Source of the DNA: Aphanomyces cochlioides
Taxonomy: Eukaryota > Oomycota > Saprolegniomycetes > Saprolegniales > Verrucalvaceae
NCBI GenBank assembly: GCA_019828595.1
Contig: JAHQRK010000024.1
Coordinates: forward strand, 124,001-188,000
DNA: 64,000 bases
Reading direction: 5' to 3'
Shown: piece by piece, positions 1 through 10,579 of the stretch
How the letters are laid out: every line of letters begins with the position of its first letter
Position numbering within the stretch: position 1 is the stretch's first letter
Notes under the pieces: model-generated
What the model saw: the letters and a program-made list of their open reading frames with translations, nothing else
Databases searched by the model: none
Told to the model about the DNA's origin: nothing
Position numbers and translations under genes: made by a program

Positions 1-51
1 GTATGGCGCTCGTTCGCCGATACATACGACGCAAATTTGTCAGACACAATA

Positions 52-287
52 TTGTCGATTTCATTCTAAATTGTGAAAGGGGTGTCAAATGTATCGATTT
101 TTCAAATCGATCAGCCAATCAGAATCGAGTATTTACCAAGTTCACGCAAAACACACCTATACACACGTGAATTTTATTTGGCCAATTTACCGTACTTTTC
201 ATTTATACTTGACTTCAGTATGATGGAATCGATTTGGAAATGAACTCAATTTTGGTAGAAAAATACAAATTTGGGTGAAAAAGACAA
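52..287. mobile_element. 236-bp Tc1/mariner MITE, copy A
   Basis: Short non-coding element flanked by TA on both sides (50-51 and 288-289). Its ends are imperfect inverted repeats beginning TTGTCGATTTCATT (left) and, read on the minus strand, TTGTCTTTTTCACCC (right). It matches the copies at 12760-12996, 19158-19393, 30495-30715 and 62943-63175, here in reverse orientation, and has the same TTGT start and TA target as the autonomous element at 42743-45205. Family assignment is an inference from these termini. Confidence 0.75.
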
Positions 288-289
288 TA

Positions 290-1296
290 GTCGTTCCTAA
301 TAGTTTATCAGATAATTAAAAACGGTAAAAATAGGTAGAGTGCCTACTTTGACAAATACGAAACGTGATCTAGGCGGAAGTGCCGACTTCAATGAATACC
401 AGGCGTCTGGACATGACTCAGAAACTTTTGAAGCTGAGACTGCTTCAGCAAAGCCCACCAAGCGTCGTCAATGCGCAATACCAAAAGGAGCAGGAATTGT
501 GAAACGACATTGGCGATCGATGGCGTTGGATATGTTGACGATTTCGTGAATCTGGACAAGAAGAGCTCATACAAATCATTACTGCGTTGAAAAGCAATGT
601 AACGGTCGCGGGGTAGCGATGACGCTCAAAATACACGAAGGTCCTGGCGTTAGCTCTTCAGGGGTCGGATATCCTCGGTTGAACCAAGGACTAGCACAAG
701 GACGGAAGTTAGAGTAGAGGTGGCATCGATTATTGAGATTAATGGAGCAGATTGAGAAGTTAGAAGGGAATGCAAGGCTATCCAAGGCTATAACCGACCG
801 AGGGGAGATCTCGTGATGATCAAAAAGTGGTGGCTCCGTGGAGTGGTTACATGGAGAATAGTTAGGGTGAGGTCCTAAGAGAAGCTCGACACCTACAGTC
901 ACAAGCCCCCTTACTGAAATTCGACCCTGTCGTCGAATGTAGAGATAGACGAAGGTGGAGAGCTAGACTTGATGTAGGTAGCCATGGTTGGTGATGAAAA
1001 GTCCAGGCGGTCGGATTGCAACATCGAGATGTAGTGAGCTTGCGTCTTTTGTTGATGCTGCAACTCTGGTGGCTTATTGTTTTCAGCCGGAGCAACGCCA
1101 GCAAGGGAGCAACGCTAGCAATGTCCCGAGGGCTCCACTCCACACAAGTCCGATATCCGTCGGGCAACATAATGTTCTCATGGCATGCCACGACTAGGTG
1201 CTTGGTCGTTCGTATCTGTTGAAAGGGTGACTCGGCGGGTACTACGCGAGTGACTTTGCACACATCAAGTGGGCCAGAATAAAATCTGTATGACAA
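290..1296. other. No recognisable gene
   Basis: Only short open frames on both strands, none with a recognisable domain. Probably eroded transposon or intergenic sequence. Confidence 0.5.
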
Positions 1297-2834
1297 TTGG
1301 CCAATCGTAGTCAAGGTTCAGAGCAAGTTCGTTGGCCTGAGAGCTCAGTTTCCCTGGAATTGACTAGAGACGTCGAGACTTCATCGTCAAAAAGAATGTA
1401 TGGAGGCAGCCCAAGAAGTTCATCAAACCAGACAAGTATCACTCGGCCAAAGAGTCTCTGCGACGAATTACATGGGAGGGCCAGAAGGCCATTGAAGGTG
1501 TTACCCGAATGATGGAGGGAGCTCGCAAGCTTCAAGGTGAGGTCGAAACGTTTGAAGGCCGCGACGACTTCGCCATGGTCGAGCGGTTTTTAGACTGTTG
1601 CGCCAAGGTGGACGAGAAGAAAAATCGCGTCGCCCTCTACCGCCAGCACCTCGCCACCTTCATGCTTAATTTGGCAGCAGACAGGATGACGAGGAAGACG
1701 CAGACGAAGTCTATTCGATCCTCGATTCCGAAAGCGGTGAAAAGGTGTAAGTTGTAATAAACTGATGTTGTTGTGCCTAGACCCAGAGGGTTCCTCAGTG
1801 TCAAATTCGAGCAGCGATCTTGCACCACAGTCGAAGAAGAAGCGAACTGAAAGTCAATTGGGAAAATCATCTCGTTCCACGTGTATCAAAGGCTGGTCAG
1901 CAGGTCGATGGGAACAAGAGGAAAAGGAGCCACCTTCTCGAGTGTTGAATGGAGCTGAAGTGGACAACTTGATGCATTTTCCATTGCTGACGGAGGGCAT
2001 ACGCAAGGAGTATTTACGAGCCCAAGAAGCTGAAGTTTGGAAAAGCGAGTGAATGCCAAAGTTTATGTCGTTTCTCCCTGGGATTAACGAAAACCAACTT
2101 GCCTGGAATCGTGATTTGCGAATGTGGTGGACTCGCTATGGGCATTGTACCTGGGGTAGGTTTTTCTGGCTTGGCACTGGTGTGTACGGGAAGTCCGGCT
2201 GGAAGGTGAGTCTAGCCAAGCTAATAGCTAATGTAGATGTCTGAGAGAGCAAATTTGCCCAAGAGTTAGCTCGAGGCTGCGAAAAAGGCTCTCGTAAAAC
2301 TAATCAAGCGACTTTTGAAGATAGCTAGGCCCGAAGTTTTCCACTTTTGTTGTTCAACATCCACTCCTTTTGGGCATGTCAGCATGTCTGTTGACGCGTC
2401 TCAATTCCCATGAAGCCATTCATTACTTACAAACTGAAGGGCGGAAACGTTGGCAGGACTTTTCAAAATTCCCGGGTCTCCTGAAGGAGCAAGATATGAA
2501 GCTGTTCACAAGTTTGAAGCCCCAAGATCAGCAGCAGTGGAGTTGGGCTGTGATGGCCAAGGTTCGAAACGAGTCGCTGGATGCGCTGGTAGCGAACGTC
2601 CGTAAAGGGAATCATCTTCAGCGAACCGAGCCGTTTGACTTCGTCAACTATCCCGAAGGCGTGTTTATTATGCCTGATTGGTTGAGCGCCTAGCAATCAA
2701 CGGATGAGAACTATCGAGGTCGTTGGGTGAGTAGTCTGGATGTGTTCCTTGCCCAGGACGCCGTCAATGGAAGCTTCCTTGTGGGATATGATGTCAGCGG
2801 TCGTGAAGTTGTAGCTGGACCAACAGTTTTGTAG
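1297..2834 (+). pseudogene. Decayed ORF series of unknown origin
   Basis: The plus strand reads as a broken chain of coding-like segments. About 1400-1690 encodes a charged helical stretch that runs, after a frame change, into an acidic segment (QDDEEDADEVYSILDSESGE). A possible intron 1747-1780 (GTAAGT...CCTAG) joins it to a Ser/Lys-rich segment ending at 2052. A further stretch at about 2370-2834 has one in-frame TAG at 2691-2693. Composition looks protein-coding but no family is recognised. It may be a gag-like or host-gene remnant, and the frame breaks argue that it is dead. Confidence 0.3.
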
Positions 2835-2949
2835 GGTAATGGCGTAATCATTTGGTTTGCTCTTTCTGGTCTTTTGTAAGTGGTTCGAAGCAAAGTCAGC
2901 AGTTAAATAGGCTTGGTAGGGTGAAGTTGGAGGTGTGTACTCCAAGAAC

Positions 2950-4240
2950 TTAGTGATAGAGGGTGGATTGTTTGGCTTCCACATCCAATTCTTGAAATCG
3001 TGGAGATCTTCGCAGGGGAGGAAGTCCTTTGTCTATTGGTTGTATGTTTTCATTGGCGTCTATATAGGATCCATAGTACTTCAGCTTAGAAACCTCCATC
3101 CAGTATTGGTACCCATCCACGTGCTGGACTAAATATTCCGGCGCTTGTCTACGATTTTATGGATAGGAGAGTCTCCAGAGGTGTAAGCGACGTCCCCGTC
3201 GCTGAAGTCGACACATTCAATGAAGCTGGAGCGAGGTAGACAGTCTAGTGTGAGCTCGTCAAGTGGGAACTCGTCTTCAGGAGTGTCCTCATTGTAGGGT
3301 CTAGAGTATCCCCTGAATAGTTTGAGGCGGTCGACACTTACGGTAGCGACTTTGTCCGGGTGAGTTGGAATGGTGATTTTGTAGGTGTTTGGTCCCATTC
3401 GACGTTCAACTCAATAGGGTCCATGCCAGTAGGTTGCTAACTTAGGAGTCCTTTGGTCCTCGGGGTCGGTGGACTCTGTGAAGTATTTGTACACCCAGAC
3501 TGCCGATTGTTCGTCAAAGGAAATCGGTTTTTGATCAGATTTGGCAGAGGCACTCTTATTTTGTCCCATGATCAGTTGTTGTTCCACGAGGCGGCGAGTC
3601 TCTTTCCATGACGATGCTATATGGCGTTTATATTGAGGTAGGTCATCGGACTTCCAGACAGGATCAGTATTAAGGAAGGCTAGATCCAGAGGCAGTGTAG
3701 GGTCGCGTCCAAAGAGGCAAAAGTAAGGAGAGTCGCCCAAGGTTTCATGGTGGGCAGTTCGATATGCGAAAAGAAGCGTGGGCAGATAGGTGTCCCAGTC
3801 TGTATGGTGATCGTTGATGTATATTTTGAGCATCTGAATAATGGTGTGATTGAATCGTTCCACTAGACCATGTCCTTGCGGGTGATACGGGGCGCTGGCT
3901 AACTTGTGGATACCTAGAGTCGTATACATGGTAGTAGCCAGTTCGGACACAAAGTTTGAACCACGGTCGGACAACAGCTTGTCGGGGATTCCAAAACGGT
4001 AGAGGACTTCGTCAATAAACACTAGGGCAAAGGAAGAGGTCTTTAAGTTGGGCACGGGAAACGCTTCTACCCACCGGTGAAATAGTCCGCAAAGACTAAG
4101 ATGTATTTATGACCGCGGTCTGTCGTAGGTTAGGGCCCAATGCATCGACGACTACAAGTCCAAATAGTCCCCGCAAAGAAGAGATAGGCATGCGTTGCAC
4201 GAGACCTTGTTTCCACCCTTAGAGCGGCGTTTTTTATTAA
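2950..4240 (-). pseudogene. Ty3/Gypsy pol relic: integrase and C-terminal domain
   Basis: Read on the minus strand, this is the 3' part of a Gypsy polyprotein. In order: a short piece after the zinc-binding domain (GWKQGLVQRMP) and the start of the integrase core (VVDALGP, then DRGHKYILVFADYFT); the core itself (DRGSNFVS, YHPQGHGLVERFNHT, with catalytic-type D and E); then a C-terminal region (WHGPY, MGPNTYKI, SVDRLKLF) and a chromodomain-like tail (YQYWMEVSKLKYYGS). It is dead: frameshifts near 4125, 4070 and 3129 and an in-frame TGA between WHGPY and RRMGPN at about 3408. Its upstream end joins the GH28 fragment directly in the same orientation. Gypsy identity is secure; the exact 3' end is not. 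Confidence 0.85.
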
Positions 4241-4248
4241 CGCAAAGC

Positions 4249-4849
4249 TGACCGCCAGTGCAAGTATTGTCGGCAACCAAAATGTTTACACTTGATCCCG
4301 TGGCAAAGCAGTCATCTTGGTTGAACACAATGTTGTCTGTGATATTGACACCAGTGCTACGGCCAAGATCGAAGCCATCGGTGTTCTTGGCAATACCATC
4401 GCCAGCTTTCGAGTCCAAAGTCAGACCAGTGAGCAACGTGTTGGTCGAACCGAGGATACTGAACGTGCGGAAGCACTGCCCCCCTGGAAGTACTGGCCAA
4501 AGGGCCAGTACCAAGCACCTTGGCCATCAAGAGTACCAGGACCATTGACCTTGAGGTTGGTTCCAGTGAGCATGACGAGAGGACCTTCCCAGAAGTTTGT
4601 ACCGAACGTGGTTGTGCCAGTGAATGTCACAGTCGCACCGCTCTTGAGCTTGGTGAGGTCCAAAGTCACGCCGGCAGGCACTTGCAACGAGGAGATGACG
4701 ATGTTGTCGCACGCGCTGACGTCGGTTCCACTGACATAAGTTCCAGTGAGCGTCCAGCCAGCTTGGGCTACTTGTTTGCTTTCAGACGAGGCGTTGACAC
4801 CAGTAGCGAGGATGGCAGTGGCAAGGAACGAGAGAGCACTGAACTTCAT
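4249..4849 (-). pseudogene. GH28 polygalacturonase, 5' half only, broken
   Basis: Starts at ATG 4849 with a signal peptide (MKFSALSFLATAILATGVNA) followed by a GH28 parallel beta-helix N-terminal half. Visible motifs are GPGTLDGQGAWYW, the active-site NTDGFD and QDDC, then ADNTCTGG, where similarity stops just before the expected HG(I/L)S motif. The family would normally have about 150 more residues, including the catalytic His and the RIK motif. A one-base frame change lies in a C6/G6 run at 4479-4484; it could be real or a sequencing error. Downstream sequence is Gypsy pol. An endopolygalacturonase would cut pectin homogalacturonan outside the cell; this copy cannot make a whole enzyme. Its core promoter is still intact. 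Confidence 0.88.
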
Positions 4850-4871
4850 TCGATTGACTTGGGAAGCTCGC

Positions 4872-4887
4872 GGGGAAATGGAAAATG
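4872..4887 (-). promoter_or_regulatory. Oomycete Inr + FPR core promoter of the GH28 fragment
   Basis: On the minus strand the sequence TCATTTTCCATTTCCCC lies about 23-38 bp upstream of ATG 4849. It fits the oomycete initiator (TCAYTYY) followed directly by the flanking promoter region (CAWTTTNYY). A close match, and one of the better clues to organism identity. Confidence 0.7.
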
Positions 4888-4889
4888 AT

Positions 4890-5180
4890 CATGAAGGGGA
4901 ATAGTGCCGAGAAATACTCCGGAGTGCATTTGCCTTCACAAGTTTCATTGACTGCACCCACTTAGAACCCCAGCACGAGATGCATAGTCTATTTGCGGCC
5001 TTTTGTGCGCTTACATCAGTCTCACATGTTTTGACATCTGATTGAGGTCATTCCCCTCCAAGAATCTAAATATAACGGTTTTGTCGAGCAAAACACGACT
5101 GAAGTTGTAGATATTAATTTGTGAGTTTGGAGTAAAATGAGATGTATCAACCATCCAAACTATGTGTCAAACATAACCAC
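4890..5180. other. AT-rich intergenic DNA
   Basis: No ORF of note. The segment 5148-5183 (ATCCAAACTATGTGTC and onward) recurs imperfectly at about 5870-5903, on the other side of the MITE, so the MITE sits inside one copy of an older repeated sequence. Confidence 0.5.
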
Positions 5181-5182
5181 TA

Positions 5183-5802
5183 CTACTCTGGAACAAAATA
5201 TAAGGAATTTTTCGTCCAATCGTGCACAACTTTGATTATATATGACCAATCCTGACGTGTTAGGAAGCAATCAACCAATCACGTTTAGACGTATCCAACG
5301 CACCAATCGCCGTGATGAAAGAATGACAGATCACAAAAATTTCTTCAAAAGATTGGACCATACTTTATCTCATATGTATTTATAATGACCAAATATAAAG
5401 ATTTTTGTATAGTATATAAAAACCTTGATCAATATCAAATGTTCTTTGTATGGACATTTGTATAGTATACTATGATCAATATCTGGCATATCATGATATA
5501 TGTATACTATACAAATATCTATATTTTTTACAAATGTAGATAACATATCAATATTTGTATAGTATACAAAAGTCTTTACATAAAGCATCTACTCTGTTTT
5601 GTTGTTGCTCAAGAAAGAACTTCACGCAACAAAGATAGTTTCAGCTACTTCTATCATGAGCCATCTAATGAGACCCTGTGTACTGTTCATGCAATGAGCT
5701 GATGGCCGAAATTCACTGAAAATACTTATATTACGTCATCATTTCCTTATATTTTGTTCCACTCGGACAGTGAATAATTCCTTATATTTTGTTCCAGAGT
5801 AG
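5183..5802. mobile_element. 620-bp Stowaway-like Tc1/mariner MITE
   Basis: Perfect 27-bp terminal inverted repeats starting CTACTCTGGAACAAAATA (5183-5209 and 5776-5802) flanked by TA (5181-5182, 5803-5804). The right end carries a second subterminal copy of the terminus at about 5746-5763. The interior is very AT-rich with repeated TTTGTATAGTATA motifs in both orientations (about 5404, 5457, 5505, 5555), which would fold strongly. No transposase is encoded. Mariner-superfamily assignment rests on the TA target and a Stowaway-like end. Confidence 0.85.
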
Positions 5803-5804
5803 TA

Positions 5805-6168
5805 CATGTCAAAACACAGAATTATATAATGTTTAATTTGGAAAACCAACATTTTCATCGATTTCAACATCCAAACGATGTGTCAAAACATAACCACTAC
5901 ATTCAAAACAGGGTATACTTTTGATTTGGAACCAAACATTTTCATCGATCTTCATACTATTTCAATGAGTCCACACTATTTAATTTATATTGTCAAAGAC
6001 ACGTTTGGGACGTTTCAAAACGTATCGCATGTTATTGGTTAATTATCAACCAATTGTATCTAGTGGCACGATTCAGTCGAAGCTGTATCGCTAATGGCTC
6101 GATCGTGATAAAGCATGGGTGCGGTGGCACGACCGTGAGATTTACCCTTTTTACGGGTCCTATGTATA
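5805..6168. other. Intergenic, no gene seen
   Basis: AT-rich. Contains the second copy (about 5870-5903) of the sequence flanking the left side of the preceding MITE. Nothing else recognised. Confidence 0.5.
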
Positions 6169-6710
6169 CAGGGAACGACGCTGAATAGTGGACAAGAAGA
6201 TACTTCGAAGTATTTGCCAATAAATTTTAAGAAATTATTTTTCTACATCACTATTGGCTAGATTTTGGAGTTGTGCAATTTATAACTTTGGCATGCCTCC
6301 ACCGCCAAACTGCATTGCCTCCCAACTTGCACCATCGATTTCGACAGACAATTGTCCAGAAGCTTGGTGTCACGGGAATATGCGAGTCCCACACGTTGGC
6401 TACGGTTCTTGTTTTTTAATTCAAACCTCTGTAATCGTAACTCCTCTCGTTTCGAATGTGATTTGATTTTTGCTTAGGCTGCAGACCTCGAGATAAAAAC
6501 TCTGTCTACTTATATTCTTGGAGAAAATATTATATAGCAACAATATTATTTTCCGAAAGAGCCTCTAATTGGCTAATATTCTAACCAATCAATTTGGATA
6601 ATTACAGCGATCCTGGAAATATAAGACCACAGGTGATTCTTCGCTGATTGGTCAATTTCAAGCCTCCATATACTGTAATAACTGTAATACTAGAAAATTG
6701 TAACCTGTTA

Positions 6711-7117
6711 TTGTGCTTTCGAGTGAAATTTCGGATTTTGGCATGGTTTATCACAGCCAGCACAATCGATCCAAAACCGATCCTATTGGCTATTTGTGAA
6801 TTGGATAAAATTGTCCAATCAATTGATGATATTTCGTCATTTGATTTCGAGTTGTCGACACATGAGCGCCATCGAGTTAACCATATCGCAACACGCCAGC
6901 ACGAATACCGCCATGCATTATTTGTACTGTTACTACTTCCTCGGAATTGAGCGTCGACAGTTGGCACTCGTTTATGGCAAGAACGAGCAAACACTATATT
7001 CTCAATTGAACAGCCAATCAAAATCATTTCTGCAAATTTCAGCCAATCGGCGCGATTGGGGATCGATTTGGCGGCGTAATTCGATTGAGCACCCACCCAA
7101 AATTTGTATCAAATCAA
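6711..7117 (+). mobile_element. 407-bp deletion derivative of the TTGT mariner family
   Basis: Flanked by TA at 6709-6710 and 7118-7119, with ends TTGTGCTTTCGAGTGAAATT (left) and a right end reading TTGATTTGATACAAATTTTG on the minus strand, matching the autonomous element at 42743-45205. From ATG 6862 to about 7005 it keeps the first roughly 48 codons of that element's transposase (MSAIELTISQHASTNT, ERRQLALVYGKNEQTL); the rest of the gene is deleted. A non-autonomous internal-deletion derivative. Confidence 0.8.
6862..7005 (+). pseudogene. Tc1/mariner transposase N-terminal fragment
   Basis: Roughly the first 48 residues match the N-terminal HTH region of the transposase encoded at 42894-43995 (about 75-80% identical by eye). 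The frame then runs into element-end sequence. No catalytic residues remain. Confidence 0.75.
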
Positions 7118-7655
7118 TAAAAATGGCATATTGCATTTGGAAAATGACGAAGAGACTTGTATTGGATAAGCGTGCAAGACTTTATATACTATGAGAATTG
7201 CTAGAAATGAAGAATTACTCATTACATCATTGATTGATCGAAAGTCTTGAAGAAACATGGAAAACTCTATAATTTTATAATTGGTGCATTCATTTCGAAG
7301 ATGTGTCATTGAATCTTGAACAATGTAGCATCCCATTTACATATCGTTTCTTTGGAAAGAATGCTTGTGTTTTCAACAACAACTTACCCTTCCTCTACGA
7401 CAGCTCTTAAACCTTTAGCTTATTCGACGCTGTGTAGGAGTACCGTAGTTCACTTGTGTTTGCGCGTTTATCTGACCATGAAACGATGGTTGACCCCCTG
7501 TCATATTTATTTCTTGTTAAAATTAATATGATTCATTTTCAGGGTTCAATAGAGGGGTAGGGTTTATTGATGGTCGTATATTTCCCGGATCGCTGAAGTC
7601 CACTATTCAGCGTCTTTCCCTACAGTTCTTTTGTCAAAAGCAATGCAATACTTTA
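7118..7655. other. Intergenic, no gene seen
   Basis: No credible coding sequence. Contains only the inverted-repeat arm at 7599-7625 described with the 6169-7625 interval. Confidence 0.45.
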
Positions 7656-7970
7656 CTTCCTCTGTTCCACATTACTGTGTACAAATCACTTTACATCAAC
7701 CCCAAAAATTTATTTCTTTTCTAAATTCGATGGCGGATATCATTTTTTAAAGACCATAAAAAACTGCAGGAAATTGTCTTGGCTGGCAGGAGCAGAAAGT
7801 GAGTTTTCGTGGTCAAAATCGGCGGCGAATGTATCCTTGTAGCCAGGTTAAGGATTTATGACCAATGAAATCTAATAAAAAAATACTTCGAGCCAATCAT
7901 AACAATTTGTACTTAGGTTGCGGAAAAAGTGTGTTTTCGATTTGTACACAGTCATGTGGAACAGAGGAAG
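7656..7970. mobile_element. 315-bp Stowaway-like MITE
   Basis: 32-bp terminal inverted repeats (7656-7687 and 7939-7970; start CTTCCTCTGTTCCACAT) differ at one position, and the element is flanked by TA at 7654-7655 and 7971-7972. Non-coding. The combination is diagnostic of a mariner-type MITE; it is a different family from the 5183-5802 element. Confidence 0.88.
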
Positions 7971-7972
7971 TA

Positions 7973-8686
7973 TTTGACTTGTCGTATGAGAAAAGAAACT
8001 TCCTCTTAAACTTTATATCATCCGTTATTAATTGCTGAGGTAACTTTCAAACATCAAATACCTCCCATAATACATATTTGAAATGCCCGCGGGTGGGAAA
8101 AATTGCACTTCGTGCATTTGGCATGCGTAGCAGTCAATCATTTTGTTTTGATGGTTCCAAATCCAAGCCATCACCCACACAGACTCGCGACTGGCCGCCC
8201 TGTCATAAAATATAACAGAGGCAATATCTACAGAGAGCTCCAGAAGCGATACCCTCCTATCATTGATTACTCAATTGGAAGTAAAGTCTCGATTTTGTTT
8301 GCTTTAGACCTGTATGAATTATTATACTGCATATCTCGCTATTTTCATCAAAAGTCAAAATATAGATTCAAAGAGCAAACTACCAAAACACATATTCCGT
8401 CCCATAGATATTTTTCTCACATGACAAATCAAGTTTATTCTCCACCGTTCCAACTACACTATGAACGTCGAGACAGGTCCAGCTCCTCCAGTCGATATGA
8501 CAAATAACCATCGTATTTGAGTGATCCCCGGACTCTAGAATCCATTCCAATAAGACCTTGTTCACGCACGACACAGGTCAAGCTTATCAGCTGAACAGCG
8601 CAAAACGAATAAATCGATGCAATCAAATCTTATTACAAGATAATCTAACGCAACAAAACCATACAGTGAAGAATTCGTCCAACCCT
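7973..8686. other. Intergenic / 3' flank of the first GH7 gene
   Basis: No gene seen. From about 8500 the sequence is the inverted counterpart of the DNA downstream of the second GH7 gene (14892 to about 15080), so the GH7 duplication includes 3' flanking DNA that has since diverged. Confidence 0.5.
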
Positions 8687-10393
8687 CTAGTTGGGGACGC
8701 ATTGAGAGTACCATTCCGAAAAGGCGCGGCAAGTGTAGCCAGCGATACATGTCGTGGGGCCAGAGTAGCCGCCACCACCGCATTGTCCGTAGGCTCCGAC
8801 GCCTCCCGACGATGGAGTAGTGGTCGCAGGAGCCTTGCTCGTCGTTGGGGCCGAAGTAGGAGCAGATGTTGGAGCAGAGGTAGGCTTGGTAGTTGGGGCC
8901 CTCGTAGGAGCAGAGGTAGGCTTGGTGGTAGGAGCAGTGGTAGCCCTGGTCGTCGTTGGGGCCGAAGTTGGAGCAGACGTAGGACCAGTCGTTGGGGGTT
9001 TCACACCACCGGTCGTTGTACCCAAGTCACCCACACGAATGTTGCCGTACTTGACCGTCGCACTTGGCGCTTGGGCCAACACATCCGCTGGCACACCACT
9101 CGTCGTCGCGCAAGTACCACGAGCGGCACCTGGCACCGAAGGACTCTTGTTCACTGGGTACGTCGAGTCCAACCACAAGCAGTTGGCAGCATAATCCACC
9201 CACAAACTCATCGTCAATACCACACCCTTCTTCAACGCAGCACCCATGGCCTTCAAACCTCCCTTCTTCGAGTGGTCGTTGGTGTCACCAAACACAGTCT
9301 TGGCTTGGTTGCACACCTTGTCCGTCAACGAGTTGGCGGCGTCGATGCCGGTCCAGCTGATGGCCGAGTTGTCAATCGCCTTGCCGTTTTGGACGTAGAA
9401 GCGCTTGATCTCCACCAAGTTGCCGTTGGCCGTGTTGTCGTCCGTGATGAATTGGGTCACGACCGTCACGGGTTTGGTCGAGTCGACATTGAAGTTGGAG
9501 CCAGGACCGTAGAAGTTGTGGTTGTTCATGCGGTACGGGTTGAAGTCACAACCGTCCTTGTCGCACACACCGTCGAAGCGGTTATTGGTGGCATCGTCAC
9601 CGCATTCCGTGGGACTCGAGCAGCGGTATTGACCCGTCACCGTGCAAGGGTGCGACGTGAACGCTTGACTGATCGAGTTGGATTCCCAAATATCCATTTC
9701 AGCGCAGCACGAACCATAGCTACCCGAACCAGCGTTCGGGTCACCCGTGCTCGGAACCCAGTTCTTCACGTTGGCTTCACCGTTGATAAACTTGATGTCG
9801 TGAGGACATTGGGCATCGCAGTAACCAGTACCGTAGGCGGCACCGGCCTTGTTCGTCGAGTACTTGGACTTGCCACCGTCTTGGTCCATTTGCACAAAGT
9901 ACAACGCACCGTTGAGGCCGCAAGGAAGTTGAGACGCATCCACATCGAACGTGAACTCCTTGTTGAGCAACTTGTAGATCTTGTAGTTGTTGTCGTCTTG
10001 GAGGAGGTAGATACGCGAACCCACGTTGGTGCTGTACGGTCCATGGGTGACCAACTTGAGGTTGACCGTGTTGCCAGAGGTGGTGATGCCGTACGTGCCA
10101 GAGTAGTCGGCACCGTCCAAGGCGCAGTTGGTGGCGCACGTGGCGGGGTCGGGACACAAGGCTGAGTTCCACGTGTTGCCGGTGTAGCAGTTGGTGGATC
10201 CGCCGACGTTGTGGGTCCAGCGCCAGTTGGAGTCGAGCACGATCTTGGTGTTGTCGGTGGTGCATCCGGAGGCGGTACATGTTTGGGAAGGAAGTGCAGG
10301 GTGGACTTCAGGGGTGTTGGTGCCGACTTGCTGTGCGTTGGAGAACGCAACGAGGGCGGTGGCGAGGTACGCGATGGTGGCAGCGATCTTCAT
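8687..10393 (-). CDS. Secreted GH7 cellobiohydrolase-like cellulase with C-terminal CBM1 (copy 1)
   Basis: 568 residues, no intron. A signal peptide (1-20, ending AFSNA) is followed by a GH7 catalytic domain (about 21-450) carrying the family motif EMDIWE, with nucleophile E232, D234 and acid/base E237, and many cysteines. Then come a Thr/Pro/Ala linker of APT and KPT units (about 465-530) and a C-terminal CBM1 (about 533-568; C538, C549, C555, C565, aromatic W561/Y562). Catalytic-domain length fits reducing-end cellobiohydrolases better than the shorter GH7 endoglucanases. It should release cellobiose from crystalline cellulose outside the cell. The MKIAAT start is chosen over an in-frame ATG six codons upstream because it gives the conserved signal peptide. 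I see no amino-acid difference from the inverted copy at 13185-14891. Confidence 0.96.
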   Translation of the reverse strand: MKIAATIAYLATALVAFSNAQQVGTNTPEVHPALPSQTCTASGCTTDNTKIVLDSNWRWTHNVGGSTNCYTGNTWNSALCPDPATCATNCALDGADYSGTYGITTSGNTVNLKLVTHGPYSTNVGSRIYLLQDDNNYKIYKLLNKEFTFDVDASQLPCGLNGALYFVQMDQDGGKSKYSTNKAGAAYGTGYCDAQCPHDIKFINGEANVKNWVPSTGDPNAGSGSYGSCCAEMDIWESNSISQAFTSHPCTVTGQYRCSSPTECGDDATNNRFDGVCDKDGCDFNPYRMNNHNFYGPGSNFNVDSTKPVTVVTQFITDDNTANGNLVEIKRFYVQNGKAIDNSAISWTGIDAANSLTDKVCNQAKTVFGDTNDHSKKGGLKAMGAALKKGVVLTMSLWVDYAANCLWLDSTYPVNKSPSVPGAARGTCATTSGVPADVLAQAPSATVKYGNIRVGDLGTTTGGVKPPTTGPTSAPTSAPTTTRATTAPTTKPTSAPTRAPTTKPTSAPTSAPTSAPTTSKAPATTTPSSGGVGAYGQCGGGGYSGPTTCIAGYTCRAFSEWYSQCVPN

Positions 10394-10412
10394 GGCAGGT
10401 AGTGGTGTCAAT

Positions 10413-10431
10413 GAAGCAAAACCGAGAATGA
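10413..10431 (-). promoter_or_regulatory. Inr/FPR core promoter of GH7 copy 1
   Basis: Minus-strand TCATTCTCGGTTTTGCTTC, 20-38 bp upstream of the ATG: an oomycete initiator (TCATTCT) followed by a T-rich flanking element. The same block precedes the GH7 genes at 13185, 35508 and 48391. Confidence 0.6.
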
Positions 10432-10510
10432 CCTTGCAGAGGATGAAATCTCAACACTCTTCGATCAACAACTCTTTTTTGGTCAGCTGTGTTGTATGTT
10501 GTTCACGACA

Positions 10511-10543
10511 GTCGCTCTACGGCAGGATGTTCGTTGTTGAAGC
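10511..10543 (-). promoter_or_regulatory. Conserved upstream block of GH7 genes
   Basis: A 33-bp block (minus strand GCTTCAACAACGAACATC, then TGCCGTAGAGCGAC) about 118 bp upstream of the ATG. It is nearly identical and at nearly the same distance in the genes at 13185 (13034-13066) and 48391 (48508-48539), although sequence between it and the Inr has diverged. Candidate transcription-factor site; its role is an inference. Confidence 0.45.
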
Positions 10544-10579
10544 TCCGTGACAAGGTGTACTATCCTGTTCATATGTTCT

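Larger units (their letters stand above)
6169..7625. mobile_element. Possible decayed DNA transposon with 25-bp inverted ends
   Basis: 6169-6193 (CAGGGAACGACGCTGAATAG and onward) and 7599-7625 (reverse complement) share about 24 of 26 positions in opposite orientation, 1.4 kb apart. The interval has no intact gene and is interrupted by the mariner derivative at 6711-7117. The termini suggest an old DNA element, but there is no clean target duplication and no recognised transposase of its own, so the call is tentative. Confidence 0.4.

Noticed and set aside
8558..10165. 535-codon plus-strand ORF opposite GH7 copy 1 (and similar 440-500 codon ORFs opposite the other GH7 genes)
   Set aside because: Antisense shadow. 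Strong third-position C/G bias in the GH7 genes removes stops on the other strand; the translations are Arg/Val-rich with no domain, and their alignment simply mirrors GH7 conservation.
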